Positions 7,904 through 16,707 of a stretch of 47,457 nt of DNA are shown one piece after another; position 1 is the first letter of the stretch; each line of letters starts with the position of its first letter. The stretch spans positions 1-47,457 of the forward strand of contig NZ_VUOB01000036.1 of the NCBI RefSeq assembly GCF_008386585.1. Reading direction: 5' to 3'. The notes beneath the pieces are model-generated. The model saw only the letters and a program-made list of their open reading frames with translations. It was not told the DNA's origin and ran no database searches. This DNA is from Solihabitans fulvus (GTDB lineage Bacteria; Actinomycetota; Actinomycetes; Mycobacteriales; Pseudonocardiaceae). The translations under genes and the position numbers were made by a program.

Positions 7904-8659
7904 TCAGAACATCGCGCCGTTGGCGCGCACGGTCTGGCCGGACACCCAGCCGGCGTCGGAGCTGATCAACCAGCCTACGACCGGGGCGATGTCGTCGGGG
8001 TAGCCGAGGCGATTACGCGGGCTGTGGTGCGTCGCGGCCTCGATCGACGCCGGCGTCTCGGCCTCCCGGTAGAAGGAGTCGTCGATGGGGCCGGGCGCGA
8101 CCGCGTTCACGGTGACCCCGCGGGCGCCGAGTTCCTTGGCCGCCGCCAACACCATCCGTTCGACGGCCGCCTTGGATCCGGAGTAGAGGCCGTACGCGCC
8201 GGTCATGATCGACGTGAGGGTGGTGGACAGCACCACGTAGCGGCCCTGGTCGTTGATGTGCCGAATGGTGGCGCGCAACGTGTTGAAGGCGCTGCGGGTG
8301 TTCAGGTTGACCAGGTTGTCGAAGTCCTCGTCGGTGCAGTCGCCGAGCGGCTTCTTCAGCACCGCGCCCGGGGTGTGCACGACGATGTCCAGCCTGCCGT
8401 GCCTGGCCACCACGCCCTCGAACAGCGCGTCGACGTCGGCAGAGGAGCTGGCCTCGGAGCGGATCGCCTCGGCCGTCACCCCGTGCTCCTCCAACACCGA
8501 CAGGGTCTGCTTGGCGGCGCGCTCGTTGTTCGCGTAGGTGATCACCGTGGTCGCCCCGCGCGCGGCGATGTGCTCGGCGAACGCCGCGCCCTGGTTGCGC
8601 GAGCCGCCGACCACGATCGCGACCTTCCCCTCGAGATCGCGGACCAGTGTTGATGGCAT
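7904..8659 (-). CDS. Short-chain dehydrogenase/reductase
   Basis: 251-residue classical SDR. The cofactor loop is VVGGSRNQGAAFAEHIA, a variant of the usual TGxxxGIG. The active site is YGLYSGSKAAVERM (Tyr and Lys of YxxxK), preceded by VVLSTTLTS with the catalytic Ser region. VNAVAPGPIDDSFY and GWVSGQTVRANGAMF are normal C-terminal marks. The ATG at 8659 has AAAGGAA upstream. It is the middle gene of an operon, 16 bases after the LysR gene and 41 bases before the quinone reductase. The joint layout suggests the LysR protein senses a compound reduced by these two enzymes; this is inference. Confidence 0.92.
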   Translation of the reverse strand: MPSTLVRDLEGKVAIVVGGSRNQGAAFAEHIAARGATTVITYANNERAAKQTLSVLEEHGVTAEAIRSEASSSADVDALFEGVVARHGRLDIVVHTPGAVLKKPLGDCTDEDFDNLVNLNTRSAFNTLRATIRHINDQGRYVVLSTTLTSIMTGAYGLYSGSKAAVERMVLAAAKELGARGVTVNAVAPGPIDDSFYREAETPASIEAATHHSPRNRLGYPDDIAPVVGWLISSDAGWVSGQTVRANGAMF

Positions 8660-8675
8660 GGAGTAGTTCCTTTCG

Positions 8676-9569
8676 TTACAGCGCAACAAGATTCCAGTCG
8701 TCCTCGCGCGCGGCGGCGAGGGCGGACTCCAGCACGGCGGCCGTCGAGGGGCAGAGGCCGTCGGACCGCCACACGATGTCCAGGTCCACCTGCGGCAGGT
8801 CGCCGAGCAGCGGCAGCGCGACCAGCCCGGCCGGCAGGTGCGGCCCGACCGACCTTGGCACGACGGTGAAGCCGTCCTCGCCGCGCAGCGGGGTCTGCCG
8901 CAGGCCGGGCTGCGGGTGCTCCCAGACGGCGAACCGCTCCCCCGCGCCGGCCAGCGCGCGCATGACCACGTCGTGGTAGCGGGGCGCCAACTGCCTGCCG
9001 AAGAAGCAGAACGTCTCGCCGCGCAGGTCGCGCAGCGACACCTCGGGGTGGTCCGCGAGCCGGTGTCCCGCCGCGACGACCGCGACCAGCGGCTCGCTGC
9101 GCAGCAGTGCCCTGGACAGCCCGGCCGCGCCCGTCATGCTGTGCGACACTGCGAGGTCCAGGCGGCGGTCCCGCAGCGCCAGCTCCAGATCCGGCGTCCA
9201 CGCCTCCCGCACGTCCACGCGGACGTCCCTGTGCCGCTCGCCGACGGCGGCCAGCAGCCGGGGCACCGTCTCGTAGGCGGCGCTGGCGACGTAGCCGAGC
9301 CGGACGGGCTTGGACCCGGCCGCGACGCGCGTGCGCAGCACCAGGTCGTCGGCCTCGGCCAGCAGCCGCCGCGCCGACTCGACGAACACCTCGCCCGGCG
9401 CGGTCAGCCGTGTCGGCCTCCGCTCGAACAGCTGGACGCCGACGCCGCGTTCCAGATCGCGGATCTGCCGGCTCAGCGACGGCTGCGCCAGGTGCAGGCG
9501 CGCCGCCGCGCGGCGGAACCCGCCCTCGTCCGCGACCGCGACCACGTACCGGAGAACACGTAGCTCCAA
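8676..9569 (-). CDS. LysR-family transcriptional regulator
   Basis: 297 residues. The N-terminal winged helix (1-60) reads MELRVLRYVVAVADEGGF and AAARLHLAQPSLSRQIRDLE, typical LysR. The effector domain follows (residues about 90-290). The TTG start at 9569 is supported by GAGGAG five bases upstream. Unlike most LysR genes it is not divergent from its neighbours: it is the first gene of the same-strand operon with the SDR and quinone reductase, so it probably controls its own operon. About 100 bases of apparently non-coding sequence separate it from the repeat array upstream. Confidence 0.92.
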   Translation of the reverse strand: MELRVLRYVVAVADEGGFRRAAARLHLAQPSLSRQIRDLERGVGVQLFERRPTRLTAPGEVFVESARRLLAEADDLVLRTRVAAGSKPVRLGYVASAAYETVPRLLAAVGERHRDVRVDVREAWTPDLELALRDRRLDLAVSHSMTGAAGLSRALLRSEPLVAVVAAGHRLADHPEVSLRDLRGETFCFFGRQLAPRYHDVVMRALAGAGERFAVWEHPQPGLRQTPLRGEDGFTVVPRSVGPHLPAGLVALPLLGDLPQVDLDIVWRSDGLCPSTAAVLESALAAAREDDWNLVAL

Positions 9570-9669
9570 CTGCGCTCCTCTATGCCTCCCCGGACGGCGC
9601 CGGGAACGATCAGGACGCAGTGTCGCCGCCCGCGCGGGCAGTCTCCTGGCAACGGCTGCCAGCGACGGG

Positions 9670-9918
9670 TCAGCCGGCGCGGAGCAGGCGGATCAGATCG
9701 TCACCGGTCCCGGCCGCACGGTCCGGCCGGTCGACACCATGGTCAGTCCGCGCCACGCCGCGCACCTGCACCGGGCCGGGGTCGCCGTGACCGTCACCGT
9801 CGTGCGCGACCGCGCACGCCTCCATGATCGCCGCCGCCCTGACGGGATCACCCGAAACCAACGCAGCCAACGCGAAACCGACACCCAACACCACCACCAG
9901 CGGCAGGTCAGCCGGCAC
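9670..9918 (-). CDS. Detached SARP C-terminal module, copy 4 of array
   Basis: 82-residue frame from a GTG that overlaps the stop of copy 3 by 11 bases. It reads MPADLPLVVVLGVGFALAAL, then DPVRAAAIMEACAVAH, and ends DDLIRLLRAG. The sequence is the last helical repeat of the neighbouring AfsR-like protein. No separate ribosome site is seen, so translation would depend on reinitiation after copy 3. It may be an unexpressed duplication product; the intact frame is the only argument for expression. Confidence 0.4.
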   Translation of the reverse strand: MPADLPLVVVLGVGFALAALVSGDPVRAAAIMEACAVAHDGDGHGDPGPVQVRGVARTDHGVDRPDRAAGTGDDLIRLLRAG

Positions 9919-10156
9919 GAAGCAAACGGATCAGATCGTCGCCGGTCCCGGCCGCACGATCGGACCGGTCCACGCCATGGTCGCTCCTGACCGCGCCGCG
10001 CACCCGCACCGGGCCGGGATCGCCGCGACCGTCGCCCTCGTGCGCGACCGCACACGCCTCCATGATCACCGCCGCCCTGACGGGATCACCCGAAACCAAC
10101 GCAGCCAACGCGAAACCGACACCCAACACCACCACCAGCGGCAGGTCAGCCGGCAC
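9908..10156 (-). CDS. Detached SARP C-terminal module, copy 3 of array
   Basis: 82-residue frame, 74 residues identical to copy 4, with the same start and end motifs (MPADLPLVVV at the start, LIRLLRAG at the end). Its GTG overlaps the stop of copy 2 by 11 bases. Differences from copy 4 are mostly in the polar stretch after ACAVAH and just before DHGVDR. There is no visible ribosome site of its own. Function as a free peptide is unproven. Confidence 0.4.
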   Translation of the reverse strand: MPADLPLVVVLGVGFALAALVSGDPVRAAVIMEACAVAHEGDGRGDPGPVRVRGAVRSDHGVDRSDRAAGTGDDLIRLLRAG

Positions 10157-10400
10157 GAAGCAAACGGATCAGATCGTCGCCGGTCCCGGCCGCACGATCG
10201 GACCGGTCGACACCATGGTCGCTCCTGACCGCGCCACGCACCCGCACCGGATCGGGATCGCCGCGACCGTCGCCCCCGTGCGCGACCGCACACGCCTCCA
10301 TGATCACCGCCGCCCTGGCGGCGTCGCCCGAGGCCAACGCAGCCACCGCGAAACCGACACACAACACCACCACCACCACCAGCGACGGGTCAGCCGGCAC
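10146..10400 (-). CDS. Detached SARP C-terminal module, copy 2 of array
   Basis: 84-residue frame starting at a GTG (10400) inside the last codons of the AfsR-like gene, with an 11-base overlap. It begins MPADPSLVVVVVLCVGFAV; a six-base expansion of the GGT/GTG run explains the longer 244-base period. The rest matches the parent C-terminus, including IMEACAVAH and DDLIRLLRAG. Termination-reinitiation from the regulator gene is the only obvious way it would be translated. Confidence 0.4.
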   Translation of the reverse strand: MPADPSLVVVVVLCVGFAVAALASGDAARAAVIMEACAVAHGGDGRGDPDPVRVRGAVRSDHGVDRSDRAAGTGDDLIRLLRAG

Positions 10401-13400
10401 GAAGCAGGCGGATCAAGTCGTCGCTGGTCCCGGCCGCGCGATCGGGCCGGTCCACGCCATGGTCAGTCCTGGCCGCGCCACGCACCCGCACCGGATCGGG
10501 ATCGCCGAGACCGTCGTCCTCGTGCGCGACCGCGCACGCCTCCATGATCGCCGCAGCCCTCACGGGATCACCCGAAGCCAACGCGGCCACCGCGAAACCG
10601 ACGCCCAACGCCACCAGCAGCGGCAGGTTCCGGACCGGGCGCATCAGGTCGAGCGCTTCCCGCAGCTTGGCCTCGGCCTCGCCGGGGTCGCCGGTGTCGG
10701 CGAGCGCGATGCCGTGGGAGATGCGGGCCCAGATCTCCCCGACCGGCGCCGCGCGGTCGGCCTGCGCCAGTCCGCTGCGCGCCTCCTGGTGCCTCGGGAT
10801 CGCAACCACCAGGTCGCCCGCTCGGCTGGCCAGGTCGGCCTCGATCAGCCGGAGCCGCACCAGCGTGTCGACCGGAACGCCCGAGGTCCCCGTCCTCCTG
10901 GCTGCGGCGATCGCGGCGGCGGCGCCGGCCAGGTCGCCGTCCCAGCTGCGCAGCTGCGCCAACCAGATCAGCGTGACCAGCGCCTCGTCGGCGCACACCC
11001 ACGGGGTGATCAGTTCGGCCGCCTCGGTCATCAGCTCGGCTGCGGCCGCCACCCCGTCGGTCCTGGCGCGCAGGGTGGCCAGCGCCAGCAGGGCGCGGCT
11101 CAACCCGCGCCGCTCCCCCACCCGCCGGAAGCCGAGGACCGCGGCCTCGAGGTCGGCGGCGGGCCCGTCGCCGCCCTGGTTCAGCCGAACCGTGCCGCGC
11201 AGCAGCAGCGCGGTGCTCGCCAGCCACTGGTCGGGCGAGCGCACGCACTCCTGGAACGCGGACGGGTCGCCGGCCTCGTTGGCCCACACCGCCGTCAGGG
11301 CGGTGAAGACGGGGTTCGGCGGCCGGTCCTCCGCGCGGGCCCGGTGGTGCAGCCGGCCGAACGCCACCGCCGAACCGCCGAGCCTGCGGGCCGGTGACCA
11401 GCCCGTGTACTCGGGGAGGCAGCAGGCGTAAGAGCAGGCCAGGTAGGCGGCGGTCAGGCCGGCGGGCGGCCCGCCGCCCGCCAGGTCGAGCACCCGCCGC
11501 CGCCACAGCTCGGCCTCGGTGCGGAACCCGCGCGGCAGCCAGTACCAGACCAGCGCGCCGCACAGCCGGAGGGCGAGCGCGGTGTCGCGGTCGCGCACCG
11601 CCCATCCCAGCGCCGCAACGCAGTTGTCGTGCTCGGCGGCCAGCCGCGCGAACCAGTCGTCCTGGTTCGCGGTGCGCAGCGCGGGTTCGGCCAGCTCGGC
11701 GAGGTCGCGGAAGTACGCGGCGTGCGCCTTGGCCAGCGCCGCGGCGTCGTCCCGCGCGGCCAGCTCCTCGGCCGCGTACGCGCGGATCGTCTCCAACATC
11801 CGGTAGCGGTCGCCGTCCAGCTCCACCAGGGACTTGTCGACCAGCGAGGGCAGCGCGTCGAGCACGTCGCCGCCGCAGACCCGCTCCGCGCCCTCCAGCG
11901 TGGCTCCCCCGACGAACACCGACAGCCTGCGGGCCAGGATCTGTTCCGGCTCGGTCAGCAGGTCCCAGCTCCACGCGACGACCGCGCGCAGCGTCTGGTG
12001 CCGGGGCAGGGCCGTCCTGGCTCCCGAGGTCAGCAGCCGGAACCGGTCGTCGAGGCGGTCGGCGATCTGGCCGGGACTCATCGCGCGCAGCCGGGCGGCG
12101 GCCAGCTCGATCGCCAGCGGCATCCCGTCGAGCCTGTGGCAGATCGCGCACACGGCCGCGCAGTTGTCCTCGTCGAGGACGAAGCCGGGCCGCGCGGCCG
12201 AGGCCCGGTCGACGAACAGGCGCACGGCGGCGAACCGCGCGGCCTCCTGCGCGGTGGCACCGTCGGGAGCCACCTCGAGGGGCGGCACCGGGCACAGCAC
12301 CTCGCCGTCGACGCCGAGCGGCTCCCGGCTGGTGGCCAACACGGTCAGGCCGGGGCAGCGCGCGAGGAGCTCCTCGACCAGCGCCGCCGCGCCCGCCACC
12401 ACGTGCTCGCAGTTGTCGACGACGAGCAGCAGCCGCTTGCCGGCGAGCACGGCGGCGAGCTGTTCGACGGGGTTGGGGTTCGGGGTCTCGGTGTGCTCGC
12501 CGAAGCCGATGGCGGCGGAGACAGCGTTGACGACCGAGGCCGAATCCGCCACGGCGGCCAGTTCTACCAGCCAGCAGCCGTCCGGCCAGCGCTCCGTGAG
12601 CCGCGCCGCCACCTCGCCTGCGAGCCGCGTCTTGCCGGCCCCGCCGGGGCCGACGAGCGTGAGAAGTCGTGACGTGCCAAGCAGTCCGCCGATCCGGTCG
12701 ACCTCGGCCGCCCTGCCGACGAAGCTGGTCAGCCTGCCCCGCAGGTTCGTCGTCGGCCGCTCCCGTGCGGGGCAGGGGCGGTCCCTGAGCGCGGCGAGGT
12801 AGGCGTCGGTCAGCGCCGGGGACGGGTCGACACCAAGCTCCTCGCACAGCGTGCCCTTGGTGCGTAGGAACACTTCCAGCGCCTCGGGTCGCCGCCCCGC
12901 GGCGGCCAGCGCGGTGATCAGCCTGGCGGCGACGGTCTCCCTGAGCGGGTGCGCGGCGGCCTCGGCGGACAGCTCCCGGACGACCTCGGCGGCCCGGCCG
13001 AGCGCGAGGTAGGCGTCGGCCCGCGCCTCGACGGCGCCGAGTCGCTGCTCGTCCAGCAGCGTCGCGCCGGCGATCAGCTGCGGGAAGTCCGCGAGGTCGG
13101 CGACGGCCTGCCCGCGCCACAGCGCGAGCGCCGCGTCCAGCGCGATCGCGGCCCGGTCGGCCGCGCCGTCCGCGAGCAGGCGGGCGCCCTCCGCGAGGAG
13201 GCGGGCGAACCGGTGCGCGTCGACATCGTCCGGGTCGACCGCCAGCGCGTAGCCGGGGGCCCGAGCCTCCACGACGCGCGCTGGCGCGAGCGCGGCCCGC
13301 AGGCGTTTCACCAGTGTCTGCAACGCGTTGGCGGCGTTCGCCGGTGGCGCGCCTGCCCAGATCGCGTCGATGAGCCGTTCGGCGGACACCGCCTTGCCCG

Positions 13401-13509
13401 GCTCCAGCGCGAGCAGTGCCAGCAGCGCCCGCACCCGTGGGCCGCCGACCCGCAGCGGCGCGCCGTCCGCCCCGAAGGCGGTCACCGGGCCCAGCATGGC
13501 AACGCGCAT
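10390..13509 (-). CDS. AfsR/SARP-family regulator with NB-ARC ATPase and TPR domains
   Basis: 1039-residue pathway-type activator. The N-terminal OmpR-like winged helix (1-95) reads VGGPRVRALLALLALEPG. A BTAD domain (about 96-245) follows. The ATPase has the P-loop VGPGGAGKTRLAGEVA (about 286-301) and Walker B LLLVVDNCEH, with TSREPLGV after it. TPR-like helices fill the rest. In relatives, ATP and TPR-bound signals switch DNA binding to direct repeats near -35 of secondary-metabolite or differentiation genes. The ATG at 13509 has AAGGA upstream and gives the standard MRVAMLGPV start. It is divergent from an AraC gene. Its last module is copied three times downstream. No biosynthetic cluster lies beside it, so targets are unknown. 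Confidence 0.93.
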   Translation of the reverse strand: MRVAMLGPVTAFGADGAPLRVGGPRVRALLALLALEPGKAVSAERLIDAIWAGAPPANAANALQTLVKRLRAALAPARVVEARAPGYALAVDPDDVDAHRFARLLAEGARLLADGAADRAAIALDAALALWRGQAVADLADFPQLIAGATLLDEQRLGAVEARADAYLALGRAAEVVRELSAEAAAHPLRETVAARLITALAAAGRRPEALEVFLRTKGTLCEELGVDPSPALTDAYLAALRDRPCPARERPTTNLRGRLTSFVGRAAEVDRIGGLLGTSRLLTLVGPGGAGKTRLAGEVAARLTERWPDGCWLVELAAVADSASVVNAVSAAIGFGEHTETPNPNPVEQLAAVLAGKRLLLVVDNCEHVVAGAAALVEELLARCPGLTVLATSREPLGVDGEVLCPVPPLEVAPDGATAQEAARFAAVRLFVDRASAARPGFVLDEDNCAAVCAICHRLDGMPLAIELAAARLRAMSPGQIADRLDDRFRLLTSGARTALPRHQTLRAVVAWSWDLLTEPEQILARRLSVFVGGATLEGAERVCGGDVLDALPSLVDKSLVELDGDRYRMLETIRAYAAEELAARDDAAALAKAHAAYFRDLAELAEPALRTANQDDWFARLAAEHDNCVAALGWAVRDRDTALALRLCGALVWYWLPRGFRTEAELWRRRVLDLAGGGPPAGLTAAYLACSYACCLPEYTGWSPARRLGGSAVAFGRLHHRARAEDRPPNPVFTALTAVWANEAGDPSAFQECVRSPDQWLASTALLLRGTVRLNQGGDGPAADLEAAVLGFRRVGERRGLSRALLALATLRARTDGVAAAAELMTEAAELITPWVCADEALVTLIWLAQLRSWDGDLAGAAAAIAAARRTGTSGVPVDTLVRLRLIEADLASRAGDLVVAIPRHQEARSGLAQADRAAPVGEIWARISHGIALADTGDPGEAEAKLREALDLMRPVRNLPLLVALGVGFAVAALASGDPVRAAAIMEACAVAHEDDGLGDPDPVRVRGAARTDHGVDRPDRAAGTSDDLIRLLRAG

Positions 13510-13693
13510 GGCAGTGTTCCTTCTCGACACGAGCTGGCTGGCCGGCCGACGCCGGCTGGTTCTGATGGCGCAGGCGACTCCGCTGTCGGCCGTTACCCAA
13601 GTCCACCATACGTATTCTTTGCGAGACGGTGCATAGGCTTCAATCTGATTTCTTTGTCCGATCGTCTCCGCCGGGCCGAGCTACGCTCATATT

Positions 13694-14617
13694 GTGGACA
13701 TCCTGAGCGACACGCTCTCGGCGTTGCGCACCGGCCGACCCGCGTCGGTCCGCACCGACGCCCGCGCGCCGTGGGGGCTGCGGTTTCCCCCGGTGGCCGG
13801 GGCCGGATTCCACGTGGTGCTCCAGGGCAGCTGCCTGCTCGTGCCGCCCGACGGGCCGCCGGTCCCGCTCGGTCCCGGCGACGTCATCTTCCTGCGCTCG
13901 GGCTGCCAGCACCTGCTGTGCGACGACCCGGCGAGCCCGGTCCGGGACTTCACGCCGGATCCGGACGACGCCGGCTCCCCCGTCGGCCGGATCACCGTCG
14001 GGGGCGCGGGCGCCCGCGCGGTCGTGCTGTGCGGGGCCTACCACCTCGACGTGGCGCGGCACCATCCGCTGCTCGGCGACCTGCCCGAGGTGCTGCACCT
14101 GCCGGCCCGCGTCGGCTGGCACCAGGTGCTGCGCTCGGCCATCGACCAGCTCAGCACCGAACTGGTCCGGCCGACGCCGGGGTCGGACGCCGTCGTCGTC
14201 TCGCTGATCGACCTGTTGCTGGTCCTCATCCTGCGGGCCTGGTACGACGAGCAGTCGCCGGACCGCGTCGAGGGCTGGGCCGCCGCCCTGACCGATCCGG
14301 TGATCGCGCCCGCGCTGCACGCCATGCACGACGAACCGGGCCGTCCGTGGACGGTCGAGTCGCTCGGCGACCGCGCGGGCCTGTCCAGGGCGGCCTTCGC
14401 GCGCCGGTTCAGCGCGGTGCTCGGCGAGCCGCCGCTGAGCTACCTCACCACATGGCGGATGACCACTGCGGCCCGCCTGCTCCGCGACACCGACACGACG
14501 CTGCACGGCATCGCGGAGAGCGCCGGCTACACCTCGGAGTTCGCCTTCGCCAAGGCGTTCAAGCGCCGCTACGACGTGCCGCCGGGCACATATCGGCGGC
14601 AGCACCGCGCCTCCTGA
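13694..14617 (+). CDS. AraC-family regulator with cupin-type sensor domain
   Basis: 307 residues. The N-terminal half (about 1-190) looks like the cupin_6 domain of AraC regulators: LRFPPVAGAGFHVVLQGSC, LGPGDVIFLRSGCQHLL and VVLCGAYHLD. The C-terminal half carries two helix-turn-helix motifs, LGDRAGLSRAAFARRFSAVL and HGIAESAGYTSEFAFAKAFK. Related proteins often control neighbouring oxidoreductase or exporter genes. The GTG at 13694 has no ribosome site but a -10-like TACGCT ends six bases upstream (13682-13687), so a leaderless transcript is likely. The upstream neighbour is the divergent SARP gene, 184 bases away. Confidence 0.9.
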   Translation: MDILSDTLSALRTGRPASVRTDARAPWGLRFPPVAGAGFHVVLQGSCLLVPPDGPPVPLGPGDVIFLRSGCQHLLCDDPASPVRDFTPDPDDAGSPVGRITVGGAGARAVVLCGAYHLDVARHHPLLGDLPEVLHLPARVGWHQVLRSAIDQLSTELVRPTPGSDAVVVSLIDLLLVLILRAWYDEQSPDRVEGWAAALTDPVIAPALHAMHDEPGRPWTVESLGDRAGLSRAAFARRFSAVLGEPPLSYLTTWRMTTAARLLRDTDTTLHGIAESAGYTSEFAFAKAFKRRYDVPPGTYRRQHRAS

Positions 14618-14647
14618 CCGAATCTCGTTGCGCGGCAAGGGGAACGG

Positions 14648-16192
14648 TCAGTAGTAACGGCGCAGCCCCGGCCACAACCTCGACCACGGCTCCGCGGGCC
14701 GGGAGCACAGCGTGACGGGCGTGCCCTGTTCGTCGTTGGCCACGCCGACGCCGTTGTCATTGCGCGCCACCTCGTGGCAGTCCGCGAACCGCACCCGCAG
14801 CGTGTCGTCCGGAAAGCGGCCGACGAGCAGCACCGGCCCGGTCATCGTGTCCGGCGGCGGTCCCCAGTCCGCGTAGGACATGTGGCCGGAATACGGCGTC
14901 GGCAACCCGCGCTCGGGGCCGTAGCGCTGGATCGCGCCCGCCTGCCCGTAGTTCCGCGTGAGGATCACGGCCGTGCCGCGCTGCTCCGGCGGGATCCGTT
15001 GCCAGGCCGCCGCGACGGTGTCCACGAAGCGCGGCCAGCCGACCTGTTCGCCGGACTCCTTGTTGACCGCCAGCACCGGGCCAAGCGCGCGCTCGGGCAG
15101 CACCGGCAGCCCGATCAGCACCGACACCACGATCCCGACGGCGGCCGCGACCGAGGCCCAGCGCCACGCGCGGCGGCGAGCGAGCCAGTCGAGCACCGGT
15201 TCGGCGCCGGCCGCGACGAACAGCAGCAGCATCGGCAGCGCGTAGTAGGGCTTGCCGCCGAGCAGCAGGATCTCCAGGCACAGCACCGGATACGCCAGCG
15301 CGACCGCGCGCGCCCAGCGCAGCCGGGGGTCGCGCCACGGCCGCAGCAGCCCGGCCAGCCACACCGGCACCAGCACGGGCGACAGGTAGATCAGCTGGTC
15401 CGGTACGAACATCACGCGGTTCTTGAGTCCGTCCGACGCGCTGATCCCGGCGGCCACGGTCAGCTGCGGCCAGCCGTGCGTCGCCTGCCACAGCACGATC
15501 GGCGCGGCCACGAGCAGCGCGATGGCCGCCCCCGCGACCAGCCAGCCGCTGCGCAACACCCGCCGAGGCCCGACGGCCAGCAGCGAGACGCCGAGCGCGG
15601 CGATCAGCAGCAGCACCAACCACTTGTTCGTCAGACCGACGCCGACCGCCGCGCCGACCGCGAGCCACCAGCGGCCGTCGCCGGTGCGCAGCACCCGCAC
15701 CACCAGCACGCCGACGGCCAGCCACACCACCAGGTCCGGGGTGATGGTCGACACCAGGTGCGTGACGCCGAGGATGAACCCGGACAGCGCGGTGCTCAGC
15801 GCGGTCGCCACCTGCGGCCCGCGCCCGCCGCCGAACTCCCGCGCGGCCGCCGCCGCCAGCAGCACGGTCGCCGCGCCAAGCAGCGTCGCGACCACCCGCA
15901 GCCCGACCGGGGTGTCGCCGAACACCGTCGTCGACAGGCGCGCCAGCAGCGGGGTCAGCGGCGGCTGGTCGACATAGCCCCACGCCGGATGGTTGCCCGC
16001 CGCGAGGAAGTACAGCTCGTCGCGGTGGAAGCCGTACCGGCCGGACAGCGCCGTGAGCACCGCGGCCTGCGCCACCATGACCGCGCCGACCGCGCGCCAG
16101 GCGAACCGGGGCAGGGCGACGGTCGCGGCGACACGCGGGTGAACCCCAGTTGTCACGGCGACAGTCTGCGCCCCGACTGGTCCGGTTGGCAT
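14648..16192 (-). CDS. GT39/ArnT-like membrane glycosyltransferase (PMT_2 family)
   Basis: 514 residues with about 10-12 membrane segments. The first outer loop has the catalytic-type acidic signature YGFHRDELYFLAAGNHPAWG, followed by YVDQPPLTPLLARL. A C-terminal soluble domain (about 375-514) includes AVILTRNYGQAGAIQRYG. Family members transfer a sugar from a polyprenyl phosphate donor to lipids, proteins or cell-wall glycans on the outer membrane face. The ATG at 16192 lacks a clear ribosome site; a GTG 12 codons further in is possible. It converges with the AraC gene, with 30 bases between stops. Donor and acceptor are not predictable. Confidence 0.88.
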   Translation of the reverse strand: MPTGPVGAQTVAVTTGVHPRVAATVALPRFAWRAVGAVMVAQAAVLTALSGRYGFHRDELYFLAAGNHPAWGYVDQPPLTPLLARLSTTVFGDTPVGLRVVATLLGAATVLLAAAAAREFGGGRGPQVATALSTALSGFILGVTHLVSTITPDLVVWLAVGVLVVRVLRTGDGRWWLAVGAAVGVGLTNKWLVLLLIAALGVSLLAVGPRRVLRSGWLVAGAAIALLVAAPIVLWQATHGWPQLTVAAGISASDGLKNRVMFVPDQLIYLSPVLVPVWLAGLLRPWRDPRLRWARAVALAYPVLCLEILLLGGKPYYALPMLLLFVAAGAEPVLDWLARRRAWRWASVAAAVGIVVSVLIGLPVLPERALGPVLAVNKESGEQVGWPRFVDTVAAAWQRIPPEQRGTAVILTRNYGQAGAIQRYGPERGLPTPYSGHMSYADWGPPPDTMTGPVLLVGRFPDDTLRVRFADCHEVARNDNGVGVANDEQGTPVTLCSRPAEPWSRLWPGLRRYY

Positions 16193-16258
16193 GGAAACGG
16201 CGCACTTGCCGGGTGAAGTCCCGACGCGGTCGAGGCGGCAGCGCCTATGCCGCGTCGC

Positions 16259-16705
16259 CTATGCCGCGTCGGTGTCGGCGGTCGGGTCGCCCTCGGCGCC
16301 GATGTCCCGCTCGGTCAGCGCGTACTGCGAACCGATGGTGCCCCGGGCGATCGGTTCGTCGAACTCCAGCAGCGTCACCTCGGCGCCGTACGCGCCCTCG
16401 GCCGGCCCGATCGCATAGGCCAGGCGCAGCAGGGTCTCGTCGGTCTCCCGCTCGGCCACCTCGTAGGCGACCGCCGGCCCGTCGATCCGCCAGCTCCCGG
16501 ACAGGCGCAGCTGCGTGCGGATTTCCAGCCGGCCGACATCCGTTGTGCGCCAACGAAATCGGGTGACGAGGAACGGGCCGCCCAGGCGGCTCCACTCGGT
16601 CCAGCCGGTCCCGTCGGCGCGGAAGGCAATGTCGTCGGTCTCCATGCTGCCGCCGCCGTCGAGGGGAAGGCTCGACCAGTACCCGAGCAGGTTCGAGTCG
16701 ACCAT
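16259..16705 (-). CDS. Conserved-looking hypothetical beta-rich protein
   Basis: 148 residues, strongly coding by third-position GC, without membrane segments or signal peptide. Strand-like stretches such as LEIRTQLRLSGSWRI, AVAYEVAERETDETLLRLAY and GAEVTLLEFDEPIA alternate, which suggests a small beta barrel or lipocalin-like fold. I do not recognise a named family. The ATG at 16705 lies two bases after the stop of the Lrp-type gene, so it is the last gene of a pepQ-lrp operon and may be translationally coupled to the regulator. Confidence 0.7.
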   Translation of the reverse strand: MVDSNLLGYWSSLPLDGGGSMETDDIAFRADGTGWTEWSRLGGPFLVTRFRWRTTDVGRLEIRTQLRLSGSWRIDGPAVAYEVAERETDETLLRLAYAIGPAEGAYGAEVTLLEFDEPIARGTIGSQYALTERDIGAEGDPTADTDAA

Positions 16706-16707
16706 GC

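Larger units (their letters stand above)
9650..10629 (-). repeat. Tandem array: four copies of a 238-244 bp module from the end of the SARP regulator gene
   Basis: The last 240 bases of the AfsR-like gene (10390-10629) recur three more times downstream. Fixed landmarks recur at 9821, 10059, 10297 and 10541 (the TCCATGATC core), giving periods of 238, 238 and 244 bases. A short start of a fifth copy (about 9650-9671) ends the array. The period is not a multiple of three, yet every copy keeps an open frame ending DDLIRLLRAG and a stop. Each stop lies inside an 11-base overlap with a GTG start of the next copy (GTGCCGGCTGA). The third and fourth copies share 74 of 82 residues. Confidence 0.9.

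Noticed and set aside
9824..10547. Plus-strand frames across the repeat array (134 and 161 codons)
   Set aside because: His/Arg/Thr-rich antisense readings of the modules; they owe their length to the repeat and lack a ribosome site.
9650..10629. CRISPR-like interpretation of the 238-base repeats
   Set aside because: The repeats are head-to-tail protein-coding modules without unique spacers, and no cas gene is present.
10568..13609. 1013-codon frame parallel to the SARP gene
   Set aside because: It is the same DNA in another frame; only the 10390-13509 frame contains winged-helix, BTAD, P-loop and TPR sequence.
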